Origin: Phoronis pallida
Lineage: Eukaryota > Phoronida > Phoronidae
Direction: 5' to 3'
NCBI GenBank assembly: GCA_028565715.1
Contig: JAOXYC010104443.1
Coordinates: 1 to 14,030, forward strand
Length of the DNA: 14,030 nucleotides
A model generated the notes under the pieces. That model did no database searches and was not told the origin of the DNA. It was given only the letters and a program-made list of their open reading frames with translations. The translations under genes and the position numbers were made by a program. Positions 7,601 to 14,030 of this stretch are shown piece after piece. Every line of letters starts with the position of its first letter. Position 1 is the first letter of the stretch.

Positions 7601-10600
7601 AGACCGAAACATCCAGCTAAGAAGTGCATATGCACCGAGTTGAGAAGTGTTGTAGATGATTGACTGATGTCGGCATCCACCTTCTCCTTGTTTGTGGATA
7701 ACATTTCCAGGACCTGGTTCAGAGCTTCAAGACGTGACTGGAAGGGAAAACTCAAATTTAATTGAGATTGAAAAATTAATTAGGTCTGTTAAAAAGAAAT
7801 AGAGCTTATTTTAGCTGTTGAGAATTTTTAGCATTAGAGCTTATTTTAGCTGTTGAGAATTTTTAGCATTTTAAGGATTTTTCAAAATAAATTAATAAAA
7901 TATCCCAACCATTGATATTTGCAAAATCAAGTACACATTCAAGGTTTTGATAAAAACATCATTGGAAAAAGAACCAAGATCTGTGGAAAAACCATAATAG
8001 CCAACATGAAAATCACCTCAGCCCGTCTCTGTTGTTCTGCCATTGCCATGGCGACAACCCTGGGGTCAGTGTGCATGCCCTGTTCCTCATTATCCGCCCT
8101 TGGTATCATTTCATCACAGACGAAATGTACAACATTGGTTGCTAGGTGTTTATGTACCGCACGATGGTGGGAGGAGTGAGCGGACACTGTGTCAGGGAGA
8201 TGGACCGAGTGTTCCCGCCGCCAGCGTAGTCGACGTAATGTCTCCTTGACAGCTTGCAGAGAAGCAATCTGGCGCACTGCAAACAAGAAAATTGGAATTT
8301 ACAATAAAGGATATTTAGTAAACTAGGATTCGGAATGAATATTTTGTTCACAAATGGGATGTGGCCAAGATAACATGGCTAATTTGATATCCTATCATAT
8401 ATCAGCCCAAGAAAACTGATATCAGCCCGAGAAAATTGATATCAGATAAAGCCTGATGGCTTATTTCAAACTTGATGCAAGAGTAACTAAGTCATAATCT
8501 ATTTCTCACCAACCTATGTCAATTTTAAAGTTTGGCACTGAGACATCATTTTTACATGAACATTTCTACTAAATTTATTTAACATGCACATCGCTCATCC
8601 ATATCTTTTGATATCGTGCAGGGTCAACTTTGAGGTATTCTGTGTAAAATGCATGGGCTGCGTTATAAATTACACCCCTTTGCATGAAATGGACTTTTCA
8701 ATGAAATCTGTTTTAGATCTTTAAGTACATTGAGTACAAACCATGTGATCTTGATAATTCTTCAACTGCACTATAATCATCGTGAAGTCTGTCATGGGCC
8801 TGTAAAACAAAAACAATATTCAAATTATAAAAAAATATTCGAATTAATTATTTTATCGTAATGCATACCTCTTAAAAGATATTTGAAATTGAAAAGTAAC
8901 TCTATTTCTTATTAAAATCTTAGTAAATAAATGAGAAATGTTATAATATATACGCAAATTGTATACCAGCCATATTGGAAATTGCATTATGAGTGAGGTG
9001 GTTTTCTATGCAGAATAATTACTTCAAGTCATTGCAACATGTAGGTGAAAATACAATTTAACCTGTATTTTTTAATCGCAAAATCTGTAAATAAACACAT
9101 TTCTCTTCATGCACTCTTATAAGAATCGAACCCAAATAAATGTATGCTTTTACTGGCCGAAAGTGATAAATATTGAAAAGACAGAAAAATTCTGTCTTTT
9201 CAATAAGCGTGAATCGAACAGTTTTCCATAAGAAAAGTTTTTCACACTCTTATTTCAAACAATGAATTGTTGTCAATGATGTCAGAAAAATTGATAAAAA
9301 TAAAACACACAGCGTTTTGATACAGAAATCCATGGTATTTACAATATATACAAAAACAACACTTACGTTTCACAGATCTATCCTATCTGCATCCTCAAAG
9401 TGAAATGAAGAAAAATGGGTGGGGTTGATTTACAATAAATGCGTGATAGCTAGAAAGCAAGGGTACAATGATTGGACAATTACCACAACTGAATGTTATA
9501 CGATGAAAGGGCTTTGTTAAGAGGGGCGCTAAGTGAATGAAAAGAAAAGATGACCCTTCACACAACATTCTGTGTCACTAACCGAATGCCTGTGTCTGAT
9601 CAGGCTATCCTCTTCCGATCCGTCCGAGTCCATTCTACGCAGTGCCATCTGTGGCTGACTAATGTACCTCTGGGCGACCACAGAGAACCACTCACTATGA
9701 CGATTTTCTGATTGCTCATCTTGTAAATTGGAGAATTCCAGATCATCCTCTCCTAAGGAAAAATTAGGAATGTTCAATCCGCAATTTGATGGCTGTCTCA
9801 ACTTACTTTAACGATACTGTCTCCTCGTTGGCGAGGATCTGAGGTCAAAATACAAATCAACTAGAAATTTTGTGTGTGAGTCCTTTGATGAATATAATTA
9901 ACCTGCATCATAGTAAAAAAATTCAAAAAAATCAGTAAAGGGGTAAATTTGAGATCTTTTTATCCAAAAAACCTTGTCTCCTGACAAGGTTTTCGAAATT
10001 TATACTTTTTTATGATAAAAAGCTCAAATTTACCCCTTTACAGATTTTTTTTTGAATTTTGTTACTAAGATGCAGGTTAATTATATTCATCAAAGGGCTC
10101 GTACACACAATTTCTAGTTGATTTGAATTTTGATTCCAGATCCTCACCAACGAGGAGACAGTATCTTTAAAATAGCAAAATTTGAGGTTTGGTAAAATCC
10201 TACTCACATGTCTTTAAAACCAAATGTTTAATTCTGAGTGAAGAACACATTATTTTAGAAAATGAATTTTTTAGAATGTTGAGAACTGTGTGTCAAATAC
10301 AAGTTTCTAAAAATCTTGGATTTCATGTATTCATCATGAAAATAAAAATAACCTACACTTTACAGATAGATGCAGTTTCCAATAAGAAAATTTACACAAT
10401 TAAAAAATATATCCAGTAACAAAGCACTTCTCAAAAGACTTATGAAATGCCTGACACCTATCCGAATAAGTGCTCACTTACCTTGCAATGCTGGCCTGAC
10501 ACCTATGAGGAGAAAAGCACACCTGGTGATGACGGATTTACACAGGTATTCATATGATGGTTGATGATGTTCACCTGTATTACCTGGTGATCCTGTAACA

Positions 10601-13600
10601 GAATAAATGCATTAATGATTCCGAGGTAAATATATTAATAAGTACCATTAATCATACATTGGACTTCATTGAAAACATGGAAAGTCTATCATTTATGATC
10701 ATTTTACATCAGAGTTTTCATTTTCATAAATCCAAAATAGCAGGATGCTGTTGTCTGACAAACCTTCAAATGATTGACAACATGCCATGCATTTTAGGGG
10801 TGGTATCAAAATAAATGTCAATGTACAAAGATTTGACAGTGCAGATAGTATTATGCATTTATCACAAAACTACCCTGGCTTCTATTCGAAATAATTCCAA
10901 ATTCATGGAAAGTAATAAACCTTTTAATGGATTCGGTTTCCAAAGGTGTTATTACTTACCATTCATTGTAAAAACCACTTTATATTCTGAGAATTCTTTT
11001 AAATCACGGTTGGCGCATTTTTTCACTGAAACTAACGCATGCAACCCCCTTGAATCTTCGGCCAAAGGTGGCTTATTTGGGAGGCAAACTGGAATCTAAT
11101 TTACTAATAGCTTGCTGATGACTATCAGGGGATTAGACAAATGTCCTGATGTTTTAAAAATCAACACATTCAAAGCAATAGTCAATATACAAATTTTTCT
11201 AATCTTTCAATGGTAGGCCTACTTGAGTCATGAGTTTTAGAAAACTGTGCATATTCATAATTCTAATCAACAATAGCATGTCTGAGCAATTTGAATTCAA
11301 ACATTACTTGTCACATCGGCTGGATGCCATCTTGTGAACAGGTCGTCAATGGAGTCTTGATGTCTCTCAAGAAATCCGCCATCTTCTATGAGGGTCTCAT
11401 GAGAGGCGTCATCATGGACACCACCAGAGGGAGCCACTGCTTTAGCACACAACAATTTGCAACGTACTTTGTAAACAGCTTTGTATACTTCAATGAGACC
11501 ATGGGAAGGTGAGCAACTGTAAACAAAATGTTTTACAAATTTATTTAAAATCATTAAACATTACCTTAGAAAACTGTTCTATTCAAAAATAGATTCATTG
11601 AAGTATCATAAAGAATCCATTGTAATAAAACTGCCGATTGTCAGAGAGTTCAAGTCATGAAATAAATACATTAAAATGTCCACTCTGGAGCCGACATAAA
11701 AAATATTAAAATGTCAAGTAAAACTCCTATTTTGTACAGGTATACGACTTGATGAAGAATATATTTTGAAAGGTAGGGATTTAATTTGTTTTTCTATATT
11801 GTAAACATGCAGATAAGACATTGAAAAAAGTGAAATCTGGTTTGGTCAGATCATTTTACACATGACAAGCATCAAATACTTCATCAGAATTAATACTCTC
11901 TGCTACTCGAAAGCTAATAGTCTCTCCCACACCCCATCTCAAACGATGGTCTGTCCAATCTCCGCGATAATCGAGTCTTGCTGATTACGTTACTCCACTT
12001 AAACACAATCTCCTACTTAGGGTAAAAATACTGGAAGACCCCTTGTGATTGATACAGTCCCTCGGCCGGAGTGGAAGGGGCTGGAGTTCAGTCTAGAAGG
12101 CTAACTGAGTTAGAAAATAAACCAGCACAGCAGTATATAATGCAATTACCATATTCGCCCCATTAAAATTTCGTTTAATGGGGGGGCGCTAACTTGGAAC
12201 ATGATTTTTACGGGGCCTGAAGGAAAATAAAGGTACGATGATGATCAATTAAGTCGCAAAGGGGGAGGTAGTTTTTCCAGCAAAGTCTGAAAAAGGCTTG
12301 GGGGGCGCTTATAGGGGCAGGGGCACTTAATGGGGCAAATACGGTAAGCATTTTGAAGATTTTCAAATAGATTCTAATTATTTAGATTTCATGTTTTAGA
12401 TAGATACATACTTGATTCTATCACAGGCAACTGAGAGTAATCTACACTGCTTAAGAACACAAGCTAGTAGAAACCGCGACACTGAATCCAGTAACGGCTC
12501 ATCTGTTACATCGCTCGTCTCCCAATCTAAAAATCAAAATCAAATTTGAATTTCTTAATACAAACAGTCCTGACCAATGATTTATAATGAATTTGTTCTC
12601 TGGATTTAAATGGATTAGGTTGTATATTCAAAAAAGCTTTCTATTTTTGTTTAAGATGCATAAGCCTCATTCATGACCATAAAGTCATCAAAACAAATTG
12701 CAGTGAAACTTGCTCAAATAACCATGAATTTAGAATTACACACCATGCACCATAATTTCTGGCTCTACAAATTTATTTGAAGCATACCTCAATGACATCT
12801 TGAGCCTTGAATAACTACAGATGCCGGATACCAAGTTGTAAATATTAATCTGTTAAAAGTCCTCGGTGCCACTTTTAAATTTTTCAAAAATATGTATGTC
12901 GTTTTCATAATTAAAGTACAATAAGTATGTAATGCAATTTGTTCTTATGACTTATTTAGGCATGAATAAGGCTAAATCGAGTACTTGACCAACCTTTATT
13001 TAAAGCATGTTGTTGCATACTGGCCCAGACAGATGCAGCTGGTTCGGTAGTTATACCCTGGGCAAGCTCAAGTAGGAGGCTAGTATCTGAAGAGGGCGAG
13101 ATGTCCAGCTCCGTATTGTTCTCACCGATCGCCATGGCAGTACCCACAATGTCACTGATGGCTTTGTCTGGCGAAAAATGGATGATGATAAATTTTAACT
13201 TTGCAATTAAACAAAATGGAATTTCAAAACATGCACCACTGGACTTTTAGTCTCTGAGTCTGGTGTCATGAAACTCTGACATTATGCTAGTAAAAAATTA
13301 ATTAAATATGATTGTTGCATGATGTTATGAACGTATTGTGTTGACCTCAATATTTATGCTAAACATTGTTTAAAGTTTTTAAAGAAACCAGACCCTGAAA
13401 ATAATATTGATACATAAAAAGATAGTAACAAATTTGAAAATAGTAAAGGGTAAATTTTGTCCAGAAACTTTGATTTTTCCGAATGTTAAAACTTCTGTTT
13501 TTGAAATCAAATACTATAAGTACAGATAAACTTTTGTGAAATCAATTTACCTAGTTTGTCAGCTGACAACTCCATCCCATTGCTGAATATATGAGAGTTT

Positions 13601-14030
13601 AACCATCCACTACAGTCCTTCTCTTCAATTGATGTACAGCTGCCAATCATCATTCCTTCCAGACAACGGCCTATGAGAAGGCTGCATGCACGCTCCATGT
13701 CAACAAGCCACACCCACAACTTGGCTGGGAGGGGCAAAGGAAGAGCTGTTGCATCTATTGTTTCTGGGGTTCCTAAGATAAAATTAATGTGGTTGTTAAA
13801 TTAAGGAACATCTAATAATTTAAATCACAGACATCTTCAACAACTTTGATTTAATTTAAAATATGTGTATAGTTCAGTATCTGATCAACATCAAAAGCAT
13901 TTGGTTGCCAGTGATTTTCAAAAAAAAATACAGATATGCTTACTTAAGAGTTTCATTAATTGGTGTAGATTATGAGTCATCCAGGAGTGTAGATATGTAG
14001 CTTTATGAATCTGTGCAGCTGGAACTTACC
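4481..14030 (-). CDS. HERC1: HERC1-like giant HECT E3 ubiquitin ligase, partial (13 firm exons plus 1 candidate)
   Basis: Join on the - strand: 14030 (last base of an exon outside the window), 13551-13772, 12994-13167, 12412-12526, 11308-11516, [10960-11088 candidate], 10482-10592, 9583-9752, 8742-8799, 8017-8276, 7537-7737, 6668-6788, 6119-6356, 5176-5372, 4481-4636. All introns are GT-AG and every phase joins without a stop. The translation follows vertebrate HERC1, as I recall it, in the same order over the helical region between the first RCC1-like domain and the SPRY domain. No RCC1, SPRY, WD40 or HECT catalytic exon is inside the window. In vertebrates HERC1 is a very large cytosolic and Golgi-associated protein that transfers ubiquitin through a C-terminal HECT domain and is linked to ARF and Rab GTPases and to RAF turnover; the same role here is inference. 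HERC2 was considered, but the matches are specific to HERC1. Confidence 0.93.
4697..4787 (-). repeat. tRNA-related SINE-like fragment
   Basis: Read on the - strand, 4787 to 4744 looks like the 3' two thirds of a tRNA. It has TAGAGCACCTGTCAG (end of the D arm and start of the anticodon arm), then TAAATC, then GTGTTCGATTCCC, a good RNA polymerase III B box and T arm. A tail segment down to about 4697 resembles one at 9140-9190. The first part of a tRNA and a clean acceptor stem are missing, so this is a SINE fragment or tRNA relic and not a functional tRNA. It lies in the intron between exons 4481 and 5176. Confidence 0.5.
5176..5372 (-). CDS. HERC1: HERC1 exon, IIQSVVDLLYCQL segment
   Basis: Acceptor ATATTTGTCTAG, donor GTGAGC; 197 bp, phase 2 to phase 1. 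AEKLSSSIIQSVVDLLYCQL aligns with ADKLSPKVVQSLLDLLCSQL of vertebrate HERC1. An acidic linker follows (KTKDETTETSDIDELPID), at the position of the vertebrate GEGEQEDGEEEE linker. The open frame continues past the donor, but only this site joins to the next exon as NG-EDSG. Confidence 0.93.
5474..5808. mobile_element. Foldback miniature element, copy 1 (TTAA-flanked MITE)
   Basis: The body (5478-5804, 327 bp) is one long imperfect palindrome. The left end AGATACTGTCTCCTCGTTGG is repeated in inverse orientation at the right end (CCAACGAGGAGACAGTATCT). The arms stay alignable for about 160 bp each, down to the centre near 5641-5650 (CCCGGG). Both ends abut TTAA (5474-5477 and 5805-5808), consistent with a TTAA target-site duplication as made by piggyBac-type transposases. 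No transposase frame exists; the open frame across it is an artefact of the palindrome. It lies in the HERC1 intron 5373-6118. Confidence 0.85.
6119..6356 (-). CDS. HERC1: HERC1 exon, LLLVTVYALSVNY segment
   Basis: Acceptor AATCTATCTTCAG, donor GTGAGT; 238 bp, phase 1 to phase 2. RLLLVTVYALSVNYCPVDIS aligns with RLLLVTVFALSVHYQPVDVS of vertebrate HERC1. It is followed by LSKLCGTPL and SAFRLLQIISVTAG, equivalent to LSQLCGTDT and STRLLQILAITTG. This is the most strongly conserved exon here and reads as an armadillo- or HEAT-like helical repeat region. Confidence 0.97.
6668..6788 (-). CDS. HERC1: HERC1 exon, DGIRSAYSKTQQEIQVSVHK
   Basis: Acceptor CTTTTCACAAAG, donor GTGAGT; 121 bp, phase 0 to phase 1. 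DGIRSAYSKTQQEIQVSVHK followed by IYELL aligns with DGIRAAKRNIQIEIQVAVHK and IYQQL of vertebrate HERC1. The remainder (LADRQNDEMLGKG) is variable. The neighbouring intron (6789-7536) contains a half copy of the TTAA-flanked foldback element. Confidence 0.95.
6849..7037. mobile_element. Foldback miniature element, copy 2 (one arm only)
   Basis: TTAA at 6849-6852 is followed by AGATACTGTCTC(T)GCGTTGGTCCCAA and then a good match to the copy 1 left arm to about 6950. It ends near a CTTTTTATCAGAAT segment (7017-7030) that matches the inner part of the arms. No inverted partner end (CAGTATCTTTAA) exists downstream, so the right arm has been lost. A perfect small hairpin (GTAAACAAA-CC-TTTGTTTAC, 6985-7004) lies within it. 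It sits in the HERC1 intron 6789-7536. Confidence 0.65.
7537..7737 (-). CDS. HERC1: HERC1 exon, FLAGCFGLG segment
   Basis: Acceptor TTTTCCCTTCCAG, donor GTATGG; 201 bp, phase 0 to phase 0 (67 codons). SRLEALNQVLEMLS followed by LLNSVHMHFLAGCFGLG aligns closely with RLEALHQILVLLS and LLTSVRLQFLAGCFGLG of vertebrate HERC1, and the exon ends in VHYQ, matching HHYQ. FLAGCFGLG is a very characteristic HERC1 stretch. Confidence 0.97.
7800..7869. repeat. Perfect 35-bp tandem duplication in a HERC1 intron
   Basis: Bases 7800-7834 and 7835-7869 are identical (unit begins TAGAGCTTATTTTAGCTGTT). It lies in the short intron 7738-8016, about 60 bp upstream (in plus coordinates, to the right) of exon 7537-7737. 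No effect on the splice sites is evident. As with the duplication in gene A, perfect identity suggests a recent or artefactual event. Confidence 0.95.
8017..8276 (-). CDS. HERC1: HERC1 exon, TLRRLRWRREH ... AMAEQQRRAE
   Basis: Acceptor TTGTTTGCAG, donor GTGATT; 260 bp, phase 1 to phase 0. The exon runs from VRQIASLQAVKETLRRLRWR through a variable middle, HLATNVVHFVCDEMIPR, to VAMAMAEQQRRAE. The first and last parts follow vertebrate HERC1 (WARLKHSRDW and IIAMEQQQLRAE). The last residue joins directly to the next exon as RRAE-SRLEAL, as in the vertebrate protein. The short open frames on the + strand here are its shadows. Confidence 0.95.
8401..8445. repeat. Short 20-bp tandem repeat, about 2.25 copies
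   Basis: ATCAGCCCAAGAAAACTGAT (8401-8420) is followed by the near-identical ATCAGCCCGAGAAAATTGAT (8421-8440, two differences) and the start of a third unit (ATCAG). It is a minisatellite-like block in the HERC1 intron 8277-8741. Confidence 0.85.
8742..8799 (-). CDS. HERC1: HERC1 short exon (58 bp)
   Basis: Acceptor TTTGTTTTACAG, donor GTTTGT; phase 0 to phase 1. It encodes about 19 residues (AHDRLHDDYSAVEELSRSH) with no clear match, but it joins the preceding exon (ending TCG, phase 0) to the next one (starting in phase 1) without a stop. Skipping it would break the frame, which supports it as real. The GTTTGT donor is weaker than most others in the gene. Confidence 0.75.
9123..9220 (-). repeat. 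SINE-like fragments with B-box motifs and a perfect hairpin
   Basis: Two further B-box-like motifs on the - strand (GGGTTCGATTC at 9133-9123 and GTTCGATTC near 9218-9210) flank a segment, about 9140-9190, that resembles the tail at 4697-4740 (GATAAAT, TGAAAAGACAGAAAAATT). Within it 9172-9204 is a perfect inverted repeat with 15-bp arms (ATTGAAAAGACAGAA, loop AAA, TTCTGTCTTTTCAAT). It lies in the HERC1 intron 8800-9582. These are most simply degraded copies of one tRNA-derived family. Confidence 0.4.
9583..9752 (-). CDS. HERC1: HERC1 exon, acidic/serine-rich linker (RRMDSDGSEEDSL)
   Basis: Acceptor TTTTTCCTTAG, donor GTTAGT; 170 bp, phase 1 to phase 0. The peptide is polar and acidic (GEDDLEFSNLQDEQSEN, RRMDSDGSEEDSLIR). 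It sits where vertebrate HERC1 has a serine- and aspartate-rich linker with SRSESDLSQPESDEEG. Similarity is in composition and position more than residue by residue. Such linkers are often phosphorylated and flexible; that is inference. The ends are set by splice sites and phase. Confidence 0.85.
9808..10170. mobile_element. Foldback miniature element, copy 3 (TTAA-flanked MITE)
   Basis: The body (9812-10166, 355 bp) starts CGATACTGTCTCCTCGTTGG and ends with the inverse CCAACGAGGAGACAGTATCT, between TTAA at 9808-9811 and 10167-10170. The arms remain alignable to a central perfect hairpin (AACCTTGTC-TCCT-GACAAGGTT, 9970-9991). Both arms carry GAGGATCTG after the terminal 20 bp, where copies 1 and 2 have CCC(A/G)ATCTGG, so this copy belongs to a different subfamily. 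It has no transposase and lies in the HERC1 intron 9753-10481. Confidence 0.85.
10482..10592 (-). CDS. HERC1: HERC1 exon, SVITRCAFLLIGVRP segment
   Basis: Acceptor TTCTGTTACAG, donor GTAAGT; 111 bp, phase 1 to phase 1. CKSVITRCAFLLIGVRP matches CNSVIHRCALLLLGVSP of vertebrate HERC1, a short conserved helix after the variable linker. It joins in frame either to the candidate exon at 10960 or directly to the exon at 11308. Confidence 0.9.
10960..11088 (-). CDS. Candidate extra HERC1 exon (symmetric, phase 1-1)
   Basis: A 129-bp open segment sits between acceptor GATTCCAG and a perfect donor, G|GTAAGT. It is open in exactly the phase required by both neighbours and would add 43 residues, including ADE-free basic and aromatic stretches such as VSVKKCANRDLKEFSEYK. 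Being symmetric, it could be skipped without changing the frame (join 11308 directly to 10592). I see no sequence match to vertebrate HERC1, and the opposite strand is open too, so this is either a lineage-specific cassette exon in the variable linker or a chance open frame. Confidence 0.4.
11308..11516 (-). CDS. HERC1: HERC1 exon, VYKAVYKVRCKLLCAK segment
   Basis: Acceptor TTTGTTTACAG, donor GTAATG; 209 bp, phase 2 to phase 1. IEVYKAVYKVRCKLLCAK aligns with SEVYRCVYKVRSRLLACK of vertebrate HERC1. After that comes an acidic, poorly conserved linker (HDDASHETLIEDGG, RHQDSIDDLF). In vertebrates the equivalent linker is, from memory, much longer, so this junction is where the two proteins differ most. 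Confidence 0.92.
11895..12115. other. GC-richer unexplained block in the longest complete HERC1 intron
   Basis: This part of intron 11517-12411 is visibly richer in G and C than its surroundings (for example CTCCGCGATAATCGAG, CTCGGCCGGAGTGGAAGGGG) and ends with the palindrome CTAACTGAGTTAG (12101-12113). No open frame, splice site pair or RNA gene was recognised. It is probably an unrecognised dispersed repeat, but no second copy lies in the window. Confidence 0.35.
12146..12347. mobile_element. 202-bp miniature inverted-repeat element (not the TTAA family)
   Basis: The ends are 21-bp inverted repeats with two mismatches: TTACCATATTCGCCCCATTAA (12146-12166) and its near-inverse TTAATGGGGCAAATACGGTAA (12327-12347). 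The inside is G-rich with repeated GGGGGGCGCTTA-like tracts (12180-12190, 12300-12310). There is no coding capacity. End motifs of the TACCGTATTTGCCCCATTAA type look to me like those of miniature DNA transposons common in invertebrate genomes, but I cannot assign a superfamily because no clear target-site duplication is visible. Confidence 0.7.
12412..12526 (-). CDS. HERC1: HERC1 exon, LLDSVSRFLLACVLK segment
   Basis: Acceptor GATTTTTAG, donor GTATGT; 115 bp, phase 1 to phase 2. DEPLLDSVSRFLLACVLK aligns with NESLLDTVSRFVLAALLK of vertebrate HERC1. The exon ends with SVACDRI, equivalent to the SQACGE region. The intron on its 3' side (11517-12411) is the longest HERC1 intron that lies fully inside the window and carries an inverted-repeat element and a GC-richer block. 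Confidence 0.93.
12994..13167 (-). CDS. HERC1: HERC1 exon, SVWASMQQHALNKG segment
   Basis: Acceptor TTCGCCAG; 174 bp, phase 1 to phase 1. The split codon at its start gives LDK, as in the vertebrate protein. SVWASMQQHALNKG matches SLWISMQDYAVSKD of HERC1. The donor is the rather weak GTTGGT. It was chosen because only this site joins in frame to the next exon and restores the KDW motif across the junction. Confidence 0.92.
13551..13772 (-). CDS. HERC1: HERC1 exon, WVWLVD/GRCL segment
   Basis: Acceptor TATCTTAG, donor GTAAATTG; 222 bp, entering and leaving in phase 1. The preceding exon ends at the very edge of the window (G at 14030 followed by donor GTAAGT), so the first codon is G|GA, glycine. 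The peptide contains WVWLVDMERACSLLIGRCL, which lines up with WVWLVDLERTIALLIGRCL of vertebrate HERC1 as I recall it, followed by a segment with the same spacing that ends in LSADKL. This is one of the strongest identifying exons in the window. Confidence 0.95.

Noticed and set aside
7919-8249. Two overlapping + strand open frames rich in cysteine and serine
   Set aside because: They lie antisense to the HERC1 exon 8017-8276, which has proper splice sites and a matching protein.
10815-11099. Open frame of 94 codons on the + strand
   Set aside because: No splice context, family or signal was recognised. It overlaps the candidate - strand HERC1 exon, which at least fits the neighbouring phases and splice sites.
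13551-13772. Assignment of the large gene to HERC2
   Set aside because: The conserved motifs (WVWLVD...GRCL, FLAGCFGLG, LLLVTV.ALSV) match HERC1 as I recall it, in the same order, whereas HERC2 has a different sequence in this region.

Overview
This window looks like metazoan nuclear DNA. It is AT-rich overall, and its coding information is split into short exons (58 to 270 bp) with GT-AG introns of roughly 200 to 900 bp. It also carries miniature transposons and tRNA-derived repeats. The large gene is clearly alignable to vertebrate HERC1, but its introns are far too short for a vertebrate. I infer an invertebrate, probably a marine lophotrochozoan or invertebrate deuterostome, and I cannot name the species.

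Region 1 (about 1-4300) holds two small tail-to-head genes on the + strand, A (894-1837) and B (3287-4124). Each has two exons and would encode a short secreted protein with a signal peptide and four cysteines in the mature part. They are paralogues: the first exon is 90 codons in both (in A only after discounting an extra 53 bp), the intron lies in phase 0 at the same place, and all four cysteines align. Gene A is interrupted by a perfect 53-bp-period tandem duplication that shifts the frame and ends the protein after 52 codons. This is either a real null allele or an assembly artefact.

Region 2 (4481-14030) is part of one large gene on the - strand, the orthologue of the giant HECT-type E3 ubiquitin ligase HERC1. 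I can place 13 firm exons and one candidate exon, about 740-790 codons. They cover the helical region between the N-terminal RCC1-like repeats and the SPRY domain. All exon phases join without a conflict. The gene starts beyond the right edge (a donor site lies exactly at 14029/14030) and continues beyond the left edge. Exon 4481-4636 ends in a strong donor and no further HERC1 exon is visible to its left, so genes A and B appear to sit, antisense, inside a HERC1 intron of at least 4.5 kb.

The HERC1 introns carry mobile or repeated DNA. There is a family of palindromic (foldback) miniature elements flanked by TTAA (5474-5808, a half copy at 6849, and 9808-10170). A different 202-bp element has 21-bp inverted ends (12146-12347). 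There are tRNA-related SINE-like fragments (about 4697-4787 and 9123-9220), a perfect 35-bp tandem duplication (7800-7869), and a GC-richer block without a gene (about 11895-12115). I see no rRNA gene, intact tRNA gene, CRISPR array or viral gene.
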